43,332 bases of DNA, taken from the NCBI GenBank assembly GCA_031415055.1, contig JANOQZ010000034.1, positions 1 through 43,332 of the forward strand. Reading direction: 5' to 3'. The notes under the pieces are model-generated. The model did not search any database, was not told where the DNA came from, and was given only the letters and a program-made list of their open reading frames with translations. This document shows positions 16,737 to 23,985 of the stretch, piece by piece (position 1 is the first letter of the stretch; every line of letters begins with the position of its first letter). The position numbers were made by a program, and so were the translations under genes. The DNA is from JANMOK01 sp031415055. GTDB lineage: Bacteria > Pseudomonadota > Alphaproteobacteria > Rhodobacterales > Rhodobacteraceae.

Positions 16737-17843
16737 TCAAATCGCCATGTCATCCCGATGGATCAACGCCGCCCGCCCCGGATGCCCCAGCAACCCCTCG
16801 ATCGCCCTTGATTGCGCCCCCAAAATCAACAACGCCTCGGCCACATCATAACCGATCAACCCCTTGGCCACCACGTTCCCGTCAACCCCGACTATGTCCA
16901 CCGGATCGCCGCGGCCAAAGCGCCCCTCAACTGCCCTCACCCCGGCAGGCAACAACGACTTCCCCCGTCCCAATGCGGCCACAGCCCCCGCATCAATCAC
17001 CACGCGACCCTTGGCTTTCATTGCCCCAATCCATTTCTTCCGCGCCACTTGCGGGTCGGCCTTGGCCAAGAACCACGTCGCGGTAGCGCCATCGGCCAAT
17101 GCCTGCAAAGGTCGCACCCGATCGCCAAAGGTAATCGCCATCGCGCACCCCGCCTGCGTCGCAACTTTCGCCGCCATCAGCTTGGTTTTCATCCCGCCCT
17201 TGGCCCCGGAGGAACCCACACCCCCGGCCATCGCCTCAATCGCAGGCGTCAGATTTTCCACCACCGGAATTAACCGCGCCCCAGAATCCACCCTTGGATC
17301 GCCCGAATAAAGCCCGTCCACATCCGACAGCAACACCAGCACATCCGCCCCCGCCATCGCCGCCACTTGCGCCGCCAGTCGGTCATTGTCGCCAAAGCGA
17401 ATTTCATCGGTCGCCACGGTGTCGTTCTCGTTGACAATCGGCACCGTGCCCAGTTCCAGCAAGGTGGCAAACGTTGCCCGCGAATTGAGATACCGCCGCC
17501 GGTTCTCGCTATCCTCCAGCGTCACCAACACCTGCGCCGCCTCAATCCCATAAGGCGACAGCACTTCCTGATAGGCCCGCGCCAGCCGTATCTGCCCCAC
17601 CGCCGCCGCCGCCTGCGCCTGCTCCAAAGCCAGAGCCCCCGAAGGCAGCCCAAGCACCCGCCGCCCCAGCGCAATCGACCCCGACGACACCAATATCACC
17701 TTCTTGCCCTGCCCGCGCAGCCAGGCCACATCTTCCGCCAACCCACTCAGCCATTGCGACCGCAACGTCCCCGAAGCGGCATCCACCAACAAGGCCGACC
17801 CGATCTTGACCACAACCAGCTTGGCTTGGGTTAAGGCCTCCAT
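16737..17843 (-). CDS. proB: Glutamate 5-kinase
   Basis: ProB, 368 residues, phosphorylates glutamate in the first step of proline synthesis. It has the amino-acid-kinase domain (VVVKIGSALL, VSSGSIALG, NENDTVATDEIRFGDND, SGAKGGMKTKLMAA) and a C-terminal PUA domain from about residue 275. GAGGAGG precedes ATG 17843. The start lies inside the end of obgE (13-base overlap), typical of the alphaproteobacterial obgE-proB-proA order. Confidence 0.95.
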   Translation of the reverse strand: MEALTQAKLVVVKIGSALLVDAASGTLRSQWLSGLAEDVAWLRGQGKKVILVSSGSIALGRRVLGLPSGALALEQAQAAAAVGQIRLARAYQEVLSPYGIEAAQVLVTLEDSENRRRYLNSRATFATLLELGTVPIVNENDTVATDEIRFGDNDRLAAQVAAMAGADVLVLLSDVDGLYSGDPRVDSGARLIPVVENLTPAIEAMAGGVGSSGAKGGMKTKLMAAKVATQAGCAMAITFGDRVRPLQALADGATATWFLAKADPQVARKKWIGAMKAKGRVVIDAGAVAALGRGKSLLPAGVRAVEGRFGRGDPVDIVGVDGNVVAKGLIGYDVAEALLILGAQSRAIEGLLGHPGRAALIHRDDMAI

Positions 17844-18877
17844 CCCGCCTCCTCGACCTCATCAACGTCGGCCATGGCCTCACTTCGATTACGTGCAATA
17901 ATCTCGCCCCGTAGTGCCCGCAGCACTTCCGGCACCCCCTCGCCGCTCACCCCAGAAATCTCGAACACCGGCCCTTTGCACACCTTCTTCAGCGCCTTCA
18001 GCGCCGCCTTGCGACTGTCTGCGTCCAAAGCATCGACCTTGTTCAAGGCCGTCACCCTTGGTTTTTCCGCCAATGCGCCGCCGTAGCGCTTCAACTCGCG
18101 CACCAGCATCTTGCAATCGTCCGCCAGCGTCTCCGACGTGCCATCGACCAAGTGCAACAGCACCGCACAACGCTCGACATGGCCCAAAAACCGCGTGCCC
18201 AGCCCCTTGCCCTCGCTCGCGCCCTCGATCAGCCCCGGAATATCCGCCATGACGAACTCCGCCCCATCGACCCCGACAATCCCCAGATTGGGATGCAGGG
18301 TCGTGAACGGATAATCGGCAATCTTTGGTCGCACGTTCGAGGTCGCCGCCAGAAACGTCGATTTCCCCGCATTCGGCATGCCCAGCAATCCGGCATCGGC
18401 GATCAGCTTCAGCCGCAGCCAAATCAGCCGCTCGACACCCTCAAGCCCCGGATTGGCCCGTCGCGGCGCCCGGTTGGTCGAGGTCTTGAACGCCAGATTC
18501 CCCCAACCCCCATTACCCCCTTCGGCAATGCGAATGCGCTGGCCCAGCCGCGTCATATCGGCCAGCACATAATCCTGATCTTCGTCCAACACCTCGGTGC
18601 CCACCGGCACCTTCAAGGTGATGGAATCCCCATCCGCCCCGGTCCGCTGCTTGCCCATGCCGCCAACGCCGTTCTTGGCAAAGAAATGCTGCTGATAGCG
18701 ATAGTCGATCAGCGTGTTCAGCCCGTCCACCGCCTCGACCCATACATCCCCACCACGCCCGCCATTGCCACCATCCGGCCCGCCAAACTCGATGAATTTC
18801 TCACGCAGAAACGAAATCGCCCCGTTGCCGCCGTTGCCGGAACGGATTGTCACTTTGGCCAAGTCTAGGAATTTCAT
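17831..18877 (-). CDS. obgE: Obg-family GTPase
   Basis: ObgE/CgtA, 348 residues, an essential GTPase in ribosome assembly and growth control. It has the glycine-rich Obg domain at about 1-158 (SGNGGNGA, GGPDGGNGGRGGD) and a G domain with GMPNAGKST at 166-174, DIPGLIEGAS as G3 and NKVD as G4. It lacks a long C-terminal extension. A GGAG precedes ATG 18877. The gene overlaps the GNAT gene by ATGA and proB by 13 bases, so all are cotranscribed. Confidence 0.96.
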   Translation of the reverse strand: MKFLDLAKVTIRSGNGGNGAISFLREKFIEFGGPDGGNGGRGGDVWVEAVDGLNTLIDYRYQQHFFAKNGVGGMGKQRTGADGDSITLKVPVGTEVLDEDQDYVLADMTRLGQRIRIAEGGNGGWGNLAFKTSTNRAPRRANPGLEGVERLIWLRLKLIADAGLLGMPNAGKSTFLAATSNVRPKIADYPFTTLHPNLGIVGVDGAEFVMADIPGLIEGASEGKGLGTRFLGHVERCAVLLHLVDGTSETLADDCKMLVRELKRYGGALAEKPRVTALNKVDALDADSRKAALKALKKVCKGPVFEISGVSGEGVPEVLRALRGEIIARNRSEAMADVDEVEEAGWRP

Positions 18878-19425
18878 GTCCCCGCTCCAGCCAAAACCAA
18901 TTCAAAATGATGCACGTGAACTTCTTCCCCCAGTGCGACCGAGAATTCTTCGCCCTTGCCGACAAGCGAGAATCCTGCCTTAACTAGGACACGCGCCGAT
19001 GCTTCATTGCCCTCGTGAACTCCAGCTTTGAGGCGCGAAAATCCGGTATGACGAGCATGTTCGACCACACCGTTTACCGCTTCGGTGGCAAAACCAAACC
19101 CCCATAACCACGGAGCCACCCAATAGCCCAAGATACCATTCAACGGATCGGCCTGCTTCAGCGAGACAATTCCAACCGGAATGGTGTGCCCCTCGCCGCC
19201 ATATTCGATCAACCAGACCAACGTGCCGGTCTCGCCCGCCAATGATGCGCGAATAAACTCCTCCGCCGCGCCATCGGGATAGGGATGCGGCACCACCGCC
19301 AAATTGCGCGCAACCTGCAAATCCCCAGCATGCGTGCTGACAAAATTGGCATCATCCAGCCGCAACCGCCGCAGCAAAAGCCGCGCGGTTTTCAGGTCGG
19401 GCTGATTATGCTCCATTTCGCTCAT
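18874..19425 (-). CDS. GNAT family N-acetyltransferase
   Basis: A 183-residue GNAT acetyltransferase of the RimJ/RimL-like type. It begins with the TARLLLRRL strand usual in this group, followed by GILGYWVAPWLWGFGFATEAVNGVVEHA, which includes the acetyl-CoA-binding segment, and ends with EASARVLVKAGF. It may acetylate a ribosomal protein or an amino acid; the substrate is unknown. Its place between rpmA and obgE is a recurring Rhodobacteraceae arrangement. It overlaps obgE by ATGA. A terminator-like hairpin lies between it and rpmA, so it may also have its own promoter. Confidence 0.9.
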   Translation of the reverse strand: MSEMEHNQPDLKTARLLLRRLRLDDANFVSTHAGDLQVARNLAVVPHPYPDGAAEEFIRASLAGETGTLVWLIEYGGEGHTIPVGIVSLKQADPLNGILGYWVAPWLWGFGFATEAVNGVVEHARHTGFSRLKAGVHEGNEASARVLVKAGFSLVGKGEEFSVALGEEVHVHHFELVLAGAGT

Positions 19426-19449
19426 AGTTTCGCTTAAACAATTATCACT

Positions 19450-19490
19450 AAAAGAGAAAGGGGACCGGCTTTTGACCGATCCCCCTCAAA
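19450..19490 (-). terminator. Rho-independent-like terminator after rpmA
   Basis: On the minus strand GGGGATCGGTC, AAAA and GCCGGTCCCC form an imperfect stem-loop followed by TTTCTCTTTT. It is placed just after rpmA and before the GNAT gene, and would lower read-through into GNAT-obgE-proBA. Confidence 0.65.
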
Positions 19491-19513
19491 ACTTGTCTTG
19501 AGTGTGCTCGGAC

Positions 19514-19783
19514 TTATTCCGCTGCTTTCACCACCGGCAAAACCGATACGAAGGTGCGGCCTTTCAGGCCTTTGTGGAACTTCACATTGCCCACAACCAC
19601 CGAGAATATCGTGTGATCGCGACCCATGCCCACGCCCTTGCCCGGCCACCATTGCGTGCCACGTTGGCGCAGCAAAATGTTGCCTGGAATGACGGCCTCG
19701 CCACCAAATTTTTTCACGCCAAGTCGGCGTCCTGCGGTATCACGACCGTTGCGCGATGATCCGCCTGCTTTTTTATGTGCCAT
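19514..19783 (-). CDS. rpmA: 50S ribosomal protein L27
   Basis: Ribosomal protein L27, 89 residues, a component of the large subunit close to the peptidyl-transferase centre. The N-terminal MAHKKAGGSSRNGRDT and the central GGEAVIPGNILLRQRGT are diagnostic. It has no cleavable N-terminal leader, as in most proteobacteria. AGGGGAA precedes ATG 19783. It follows rplU by 12 bases. Confidence 0.98.
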   Translation of the reverse strand: MAHKKAGGSSRNGRDTAGRRLGVKKFGGEAVIPGNILLRQRGTQWWPGKGVGMGRDHTIFSVVVGNVKFHKGLKGRTFVSVLPVVKAAE

Positions 19784-19795
19784 GTCAGGTTCCCC

Positions 19796-20305
19796 TTATT
19801 CGGCTTTTTTGGCCGGCTTCTTCGCCGGTTTAGCTGCTTTTTCGGCAGCAGGTTTTGCCGCTTTTTCAGCAACTGGTTTCGCTACAACCTTGGCCTTCTT
19901 CTCAACCTTCGGCTTGGAGGCCGCCGCCTCATGCGCCACAACCCGTGCCGCCGCCGTACCAATCGCCGCCGCAACCGCCGATTTGCCAGCACCCGACGCC
20001 AGTATCTCGGTTACACGAACCATCGTCAAATGCTGACGATGGCCTTTTTTGCGTTGCGAAGAATGTTTGCGTCGACGTTTGACGTAATGGATCGTCGTCG
20101 CAGCACGAGTTTGCTCCACAATCTCTGCCACAACTGCCGCGTCCTTGATGAAAGGCGCGCCGACCGTAACCTTGTCGCCGCCAATCATCAGAACTTCGCC
20201 GAATTTCACGGATTCGCCCGCCGCAGCGGCCAATTTTTCCACGGTGAACGTGTCACCCTTGGCAACTTTATACTGTTTGCCTCCAGTTTTCAGCACCGCG
20301 AACAT
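19796..20305 (-). CDS. rplU: 50S ribosomal protein L21 with Ala/Lys-rich tail
   Basis: Ribosomal protein L21. The first ~103 residues are the standard fold (MFAVLKTGGKQYKVAKGD, then KRRRKHSSQRKKGHRQ). A further ~65 residues form a low-complexity Ala/Lys/Val-rich tail with AEKAAKPA repeats. Such tails occur on L21 in many alphaproteobacteria and are probably disordered and RNA-binding. AAGGAAA precedes ATG 20305. It is the first gene of the ribosomal-to-proline operon. Confidence 0.97.
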   Translation of the reverse strand: MFAVLKTGGKQYKVAKGDTFTVEKLAAAAGESVKFGEVLMIGGDKVTVGAPFIKDAAVVAEIVEQTRAATTIHYVKRRRKHSSQRKKGHRQHLTMVRVTEILASGAGKSAVAAAIGTAAARVVAHEAAASKPKVEKKAKVVAKPVAEKAAKPAAEKAAKPAKKPAKKAE

Positions 20306-20410
20306 GCGCGTTTTCCTTTATCTACCCGCGTCCTTCGGCCCCGCATCGCGGCGTTTGTGCGGTTGCCCGCGCCCCAGACAGCGCATTCCTATTGGAACGA
20401 TTGTCAAAAC

Positions 20411-20424
20411 CCTGCCAAAGCAGG
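20411..20424 (-). terminator. Small hairpin after the SDR gene
   Basis: On the minus strand CCTGC, TTTG and GCAGG form a five-base-pair hairpin followed by GTTTTG. It lies between the SDR stop and rplU and could end SDR transcription. The stem is short, so the call is weak. Confidence 0.35.
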
Positions 20425-20432
20425 AAGCGCGG

Positions 20433-20461
20433 CTTATCGCCAACTGCCACAAGCTTGTCAA
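20433..20461 (-). promoter_or_regulatory. Candidate sigma-70 promoter for rplU-rpmA
   Basis: On the minus strand TTGACA at 20461-20456 is followed 17 bases later by GATAAG at 20438-20433. The -35 element is consensus, the -10 element four of six. It lies right after the SDR stop and about 130 bases before the rplU start. A second TTGACA at 20407-20402 lacks a good -10 element. Confidence 0.4.
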
Positions 20462-20462
20462 G

Positions 20463-21224
20463 TTACCAACAGGTGAAACCACCATCGGCCTTGATCGTCG
20501 CCCCGGTAATCAAACTCGCCGCCTCACTGGCCAGAAAATGCACCGCCGAGGCAATCTCATCGGGCCGACCCACCCGCCCCATCGGCGTGTCGCGCAGCCA
20601 TATTTTCTGCAAAGCTGCATCCGCCATCGCCCCTTTGGTCATGTCCGAGGCGATATAGGTCGGCGCGACCGCATTGACCCGCACGCCGCGATCCGCCCAT
20701 TCCGCCGCCAGACTTGCGGTCATGTGATGCACCGCCGCCTTGGAGGCATTGTAATACGTCTGCCGCGCCGGCCGATTGGCGATATAGCCCGACATCGAGC
20801 CGATGTTCACAATCGCCCCCTTGCCCGCCTTCAACATTTGCTTGCCAAACGCCCGATTGCACCAGAAAACCCCGTTGTAATTGACGTCATTCACCGCCAA
20901 CCAGGTTTCGTCCAACGTATCCTCAGCAGGCACATCCGGACCCCCGATCCCGGCATTGGCGACCAGAATATCCACCCGCCCCAACCTCGCGGCCATTGCC
21001 GTCACATCCGCAGGCTTGGTCACGTTCAACACAAACCCTTCGGCCGAATAGCCCAAACCGCGCAAATAATCTCTCCCCGCCGCAGCAATTTCCAGACTCA
21101 CGTCCAACACCACCAACTTGGCCCCAGCCTCGGCCAAAGCCTGTCCACAAGCCAAGCCAATCCCCCGCCCACCGCCGGTCACCACCGCGACCTGCCCATC
21201 CAACCGCAATTTCTCGAAATACAT
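20463..21224 (-). CDS. SDR-family NAD(P)-dependent oxidoreductase
   Basis: A 253-residue classical short-chain dehydrogenase. Its cofactor motif is TGGGRGIG at 16-23, followed by NAG in LVANAGIGG and the catalytic Ser-Tyr-Lys set (GSMSG, Y158, K162 in YYNASK). The C-terminal GGFTCW is common in sugar or polyol dehydrogenases of this group. ATG 21224 (MYFEKLRLDG) is preferred because GGGGGAA sits just upstream; in-frame ATG 21236 overlaps that ribosome binding site. Substrate unknown. It is upstream of rplU but separated from it by about 160 bases, and is probably not part of that operon. Confidence 0.88.
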   Translation of the reverse strand: MYFEKLRLDGQVAVVTGGGRGIGLACGQALAEAGAKLVVLDVSLEIAAAGRDYLRGLGYSAEGFVLNVTKPADVTAMAARLGRVDILVANAGIGGPDVPAEDTLDETWLAVNDVNYNGVFWCNRAFGKQMLKAGKGAIVNIGSMSGYIANRPARQTYYNASKAAVHHMTASLAAEWADRGVRVNAVAPTYIASDMTKGAMADAALQKIWLRDTPMGRVGRPDEIASAVHFLASEAASLITGATIKADGGFTCW

Positions 21225-21356
21225 CGCTTCCCCCATTATTCGTTAAACCAATCGACCACGATTCACCAAACCTGCCAAGCGCTTTCAATATTCTCCAAAT
21301 ACTCGCGCCGCAGGCATCCAACCAAACCCAAATTCCCCCTTGCGCGACGCAATTCG

Positions 21357-21490
21357 CCCCACTAGGTATCGCGCCACCTGAAAGACTGGCGATCTCATGC
21401 GGAGAGGTGGCAGAGTGGTCGAATGCGGCGGTCTCGAAAACCGTTGAGGGTGCAAGCCTTCCTAGGGTTCGAATCCCTATCTCTCCGCCA
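21357..21490 (+). repeat. Direct repeat R1: tRNA-Ser gene with 44 bases of its leader
   Basis: This 134-base segment, from CCCCACTAGGTATCGCG to the tRNA CCA end, recurs at 22178-22310 with five substitutions and one single-base deletion, about 95% identity. The repeat includes 44 bases upstream of the tRNA and stops at CCA. R1 carries the intact tRNA. Confidence 0.9.
21401..21490 (+). tRNA. tRNA-Ser (anticodon CGA)
   Basis: A 90-base class II tRNA. The acceptor GGAGAGG pairs with the complementary strand before the G discriminator, with one G-T at the seventh pair. The anticodon loop CTCGAAA gives anticodon CGA, which reads UCG. It has a long variable arm, a GGTTCGAATCC T arm and an encoded CCA. 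A toxin-antitoxin pair follows directly, then a decayed second copy. Confidence 0.95.
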
Positions 21491-21552
21491 CCAATTCAAA
21501 TGTAGGATGGTTCGCGCACCTATCGAATGGTTCGCTCCAATCCATTTGCAAT

Positions 21553-21580
21553 GTATTCAATCTCTGCATATATTGAATAC
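21553..21580 (+). promoter_or_regulatory. Palindromic operator of the toxin-antitoxin operon
   Basis: GTATTCAAT at 21553-21561 and its exact inverse ATTGAATAC at 21572-21580 flank a ten-base spacer. The repeat ends 21 bases before the antitoxin ATG. Ribbon-helix-helix antitoxins usually repress their own operon from such sites, so this is the likely autoregulatory operator. Confidence 0.7.
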
Positions 21581-21601
21581 GACACACCGAGGGCTAACCT
21601 T

Positions 21602-21856
21602 ATGCAAACCACCAAGACCATGACCGTCCGCCTTGGCGGGTCGCTCAGCGACTTCGTTGCCGCCAATGTCAGCGAAAATGGATCCTACGAAAACATCAGC
21701 GAATATGTCCGCGACCTGATCCGTCGTGACAAGGAACGGGTGGAGTTGGTATCCTTTGATCGCTTGAAAGCGGAACTGACCCAATCATTCGCCGCACCAG
21801 AATCCTCATACGTCGCCATCACTGCCGCCGACATCATCGCACGCAATAGATCTTGA
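21602..21856 (+). CDS. ParD-like ribbon-helix-helix antitoxin
   Basis: An 84-residue protein beginning MQTTKTMTVRLGGSLSDFVAANV with SYENISEYVRDLIRRDKER after it. This is the ParD/CC2985-type ribbon-helix-helix pattern: a short beta strand followed by two helices for dimerisation and DNA binding, then a C-terminal tail that would bind and neutralise the toxin. ATG 21602 is chosen because GAGGG lies eight bases upstream and the palindromic operator ends just before it. The toxin gene overlaps its stop by four bases (TTGA). Confidence 0.85.
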   Translation: MQTTKTMTVRLGGSLSDFVAANVSENGSYENISEYVRDLIRRDKERVELVSFDRLKAELTQSFAAPESSYVAITAADIIARNRS

Positions 21857-22164
21857 CTAACTTCACTGTCCAAGTTGCGGCCAGTCATCGCCTCGACGAC
21901 ATCTACACCTATTCGCGCAACAAATGGGGAGCGTCACTGGCAGATCGCTATATCAACGGTCTATTCGAAACCTTCGCAAAAATCCAAACCCGCCGCGTGG
22001 CATCGCGCCCAATCCCCGCTGAATTCGGCGTTGCGGGCTACTACTGTAAATACGAACAACATCTGATTTATTGGAGAACCCTGTCCGACGGTACCATCGG
22101 CATTGTGACCATCCTGCACGAACGAATGCACCAACTCAAACAATTCAGAGATGACAACTCATAG
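21853..22164 (+). CDS. ParE-family toxin
   Basis: A 103-residue RelE/ParE-superfamily toxin. The N-terminal AASHRLDDIYTYSRNKWG and ADRYINGLFETF match the ParE helical hairpin, followed by R-rich strands and YCKYEQHLIYWRT and VTILHERMHQ. Most ParE toxins inhibit DNA gyrase, whereas RelE relatives cut mRNA; I favour ParE by overall pattern and partner type. The start is TTG 21853, overlapping the antitoxin stop, an arrangement that keeps toxin expression coupled to antitoxin. The pair is bracketed by two copies of a tRNA-Ser gene. Confidence 0.85.
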   Translation: MTNFTVQVAASHRLDDIYTYSRNKWGASLADRYINGLFETFAKIQTRRVASRPIPAEFGVAGYYCKYEQHLIYWRTLSDGTIGIVTILHERMHQLKQFRDDNS

Positions 22165-22177
22165 CCCCTTACTCATT

Positions 22178-22310
22178 CCCCACTAGGTATCGCGCCACCT
22201 GAAAGACCGGCGATCTCACGCGAGAGGTGACAGAGTGGTCGAATGCGGCGGTCTCGAAAACCGTTGAGGGCGCAAGCCTTCCTAGGGTTTGAATCCCTAT
22301 CTCTCCGCCA
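22178..22310 (+). repeat. Direct repeat R2: second copy of the tRNA-Ser unit
   Basis: This is the partner of the repeat at 21357-21490. It keeps the leader and the complete tRNA length but carries six differences. The sequences outside both repeat ends are unrelated, so the repeat boundaries are sharp. The two copies bracket the toxin-antitoxin pair. Confidence 0.9.
22221..22310 (+). pseudogene. Decayed tRNA-Ser(CGA) copy
   Basis: A 90-base near-copy of the tRNA-Ser at 21401. One G of the 5' acceptor end is lost, so position 1 reads C and cannot pair with its C partner. G10 is A, breaking the first D-stem pair. The conserved C56 of the T loop is T (TTTGAA instead of TTCGAA). The anticodon CGA is kept. 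The changes hit conserved structural positions, so I call it a probable pseudo-tRNA; weak function cannot be excluded. Confidence 0.75.
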
Positions 22311-22345
22311 AATCCCTGCACGCAGTCCGACATTGGGATTGGACC

Positions 22346-22936
22346 TTAATCGTCATCCAACCCCTTGCCTGCGAGAATTTTAGGCAGGCATTTCTCAATC
22401 CTTGCAGTCTTGGTCTTGGATTGTTTGGGCACGGAAAAATGAAGTATATAGCCTTTCTGGCGTCCGGGCGTCAAAGCATCAAAGGCGACCTTCAGGTCCG
22501 GGATTTCGTCTAATTTATCAATAAATTCTTCTGGAAACTTCAAGTCGGAACTTTTTTGAAAATCTACTTTCAAACCGGCCTTTTCCACGGCGACGGCTTC
22601 GTGAATATAGGCTTTCAAGATGTGCTCCATCTCACCAATTTCCTGAAGATTGGTGAAACGAATTTGCCGCGCCGCCTGCACATTCTTGGTCTGCTGGATC
22701 AAAATTCCCTCAGTGTCTTTCAACAAGGCACCTTTGAAAAACAGATAGGCACAGTATTCTTTGAACGCGTGAATCACAACGATGTTGGCCTTCTGATCCG
22801 TGAAACACGGAACCCCCCACTTCAGTTCTTCGGTAAGCTGGCAATCGAGAACAATACGCCGCAATTCGCGCAATTCGTCTTGCCACTTTTTGGCTTTGTC
22901 AAAATAAAAATTGACCTTGGGATTCATGCCATTCAT
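22346..22936 (-). CDS. YdeI/OmpD-associated family protein (DUF1801-like)
   Basis: A 196-residue YdeI-like protein. The N-terminal ~115 residues form a DUF1801 domain (LRRIVLDCQLTEELKWGVPCF, VVIHAFKEYCAYLFFKGALL). The C-terminal part carries the YdeI/OmpD-associated segment LTPGRQKGYILHFSVPKQSKT with a basic tail. The molecular function is not known. Base composition is clearly more AT-rich than its neighbours, and it sits just beyond the duplicated tRNA-Ser repeat, both consistent with acquisition. ATG 22936 has GGAG about nine bases upstream; ATG 22927 is possible. Confidence 0.85.
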   Translation of the reverse strand: MNGMNPKVNFYFDKAKKWQDELRELRRIVLDCQLTEELKWGVPCFTDQKANIVVIHAFKEYCAYLFFKGALLKDTEGILIQQTKNVQAARQIRFTNLQEIGEMEHILKAYIHEAVAVEKAGLKVDFQKSSDLKFPEEFIDKLDEIPDLKVAFDALTPGRQKGYILHFSVPKQSKTKTARIEKCLPKILAGKGLDDD

Positions 22937-22977
22937 GGCCAGATGCTCCGATAACAGATTAGACCGTTCCACCAACC

Positions 22978-23976
22978 CTACTCATTCCCCCTAAAGTTCT
23001 TGATCCGCTCAAACGTGACGGCGACCAAGATAAAGCACCCTATAAATGTGCCCTGCCAAAACGCGTTGATCCCCAGCAACCCCAGCGAATTGCGGATGAT
23101 TTCCAACAAACTGGCCCCGACCAAAGCCCCCATCGCCGTGCCAGCACCGCCAGCCAAGTTCGCCCCACCAATCACCGTGGCGGCAATCACCTGCAACTCC
23201 ATGCCAGTGCCCAGATTGGTCGTCACCGCCCCAAGCCAGCCAGTCTCGACCACACCGCAGATGCCAGCACCAAACGACGAGATCACATAGACCGTCACTT
23301 TGACCCTGCGCACCGGAACGCCGGTCAATTCCGCCGCTTTTTCATTGCCGCCAATGGCAAAGACATAGCGCCCAAACCGGGTGAACCGCAGTACAAACGC
23401 CGCGATCAGCGCCAACACGATCACATAGATCACCGGATTGGCGATGCCGAAAAAATACGATCCGCCACCCAAAAACAACAACGCGTCGTGGTCAGGACCA
23501 AACTCGAACACCGTCTGGTTCTGCGACGTTACCATCGCCAGACTGCGGGCAATCGACATCATCGCCAGCGTCACAACAAAGGGTGGAAAGCCCAGATACG
23601 CGATCAAAATCCCGTTGAACAACCCCACCAGTGTCGCGGCACCTAGGGCGGCCAGAATACCGACTTCCAGCGGATATCCCGCGTGCATAGTCACTGCACA
23701 GACCATCGAGCTAAAAACCAGAACCGATCCCACCGACAGGTCGATACCGCCAGTGATGATCACAAACGTCATACCCAAGGCGATAATCGCCACAAACGTT
23801 GCGTTGCGGGTGATGTTATACAGGTTCTTCGAAGTAAGAAACGCCTCGGAATTGAACGATATAAACGCACCGGCACAAATAATCGCAATGATCACCCAAA
23901 AGACCTGACTGCCTAGAAATAGCTTGATCCAAGAGCTTTGCTGTTGCGCAATCGTCTCATCTAAACTTACCGACAT
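22978..23976 (-). CDS. Sugar ABC transporter permease (RbsC/FrcC type)
   Basis: A 332-residue permease of the branched-chain/ribose (BPD_transp_2) family with about nine hydrophobic segments. The family motifs GGIDLSVGSVL and the cytoplasmic IGGNEKAAELTGVPVRRVK, which contacts the ATPase, are clear, and ATVIGGANLAGGAGT follows. It forms the membrane channel for the sugar transporter whose ATPase is directly upstream and whose binding protein is divergent. ATG 23976 (MSVSLDETIAQ) is preferred over the TTG at 23982. The ribose/fructose/xylose-type specificity cannot be narrowed. Confidence 0.92.
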   Translation of the reverse strand: MSVSLDETIAQQQSSWIKLFLGSQVFWVIIAIICAGAFISFNSEAFLTSKNLYNITRNATFVAIIALGMTFVIITGGIDLSVGSVLVFSSMVCAVTMHAGYPLEVGILAALGAATLVGLFNGILIAYLGFPPFVVTLAMMSIARSLAMVTSQNQTVFEFGPDHDALLFLGGGSYFFGIANPVIYVIVLALIAAFVLRFTRFGRYVFAIGGNEKAAELTGVPVRRVKVTVYVISSFGAGICGVVETGWLGAVTTNLGTGMELQVIAATVIGGANLAGGAGTAMGALVGASLLEIIRNSLGLLGINAFWQGTFIGCFILVAVTFERIKNFRGNE

Positions 23977-23985
23977 TCCCAACCC

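Noticed and set aside
20145..21365. 406-codon + strand frame across rplU and the SDR gene
   Set aside because: It is antisense to two clear genes and its His/Arg/Pro-rich translation has no motif.
21357..22310. Classic phage or island attachment sites at tRNA-Ser
   Set aside because: No integrase is present, and the duplicated segment covers the whole tRNA plus leader rather than only its 3' end.
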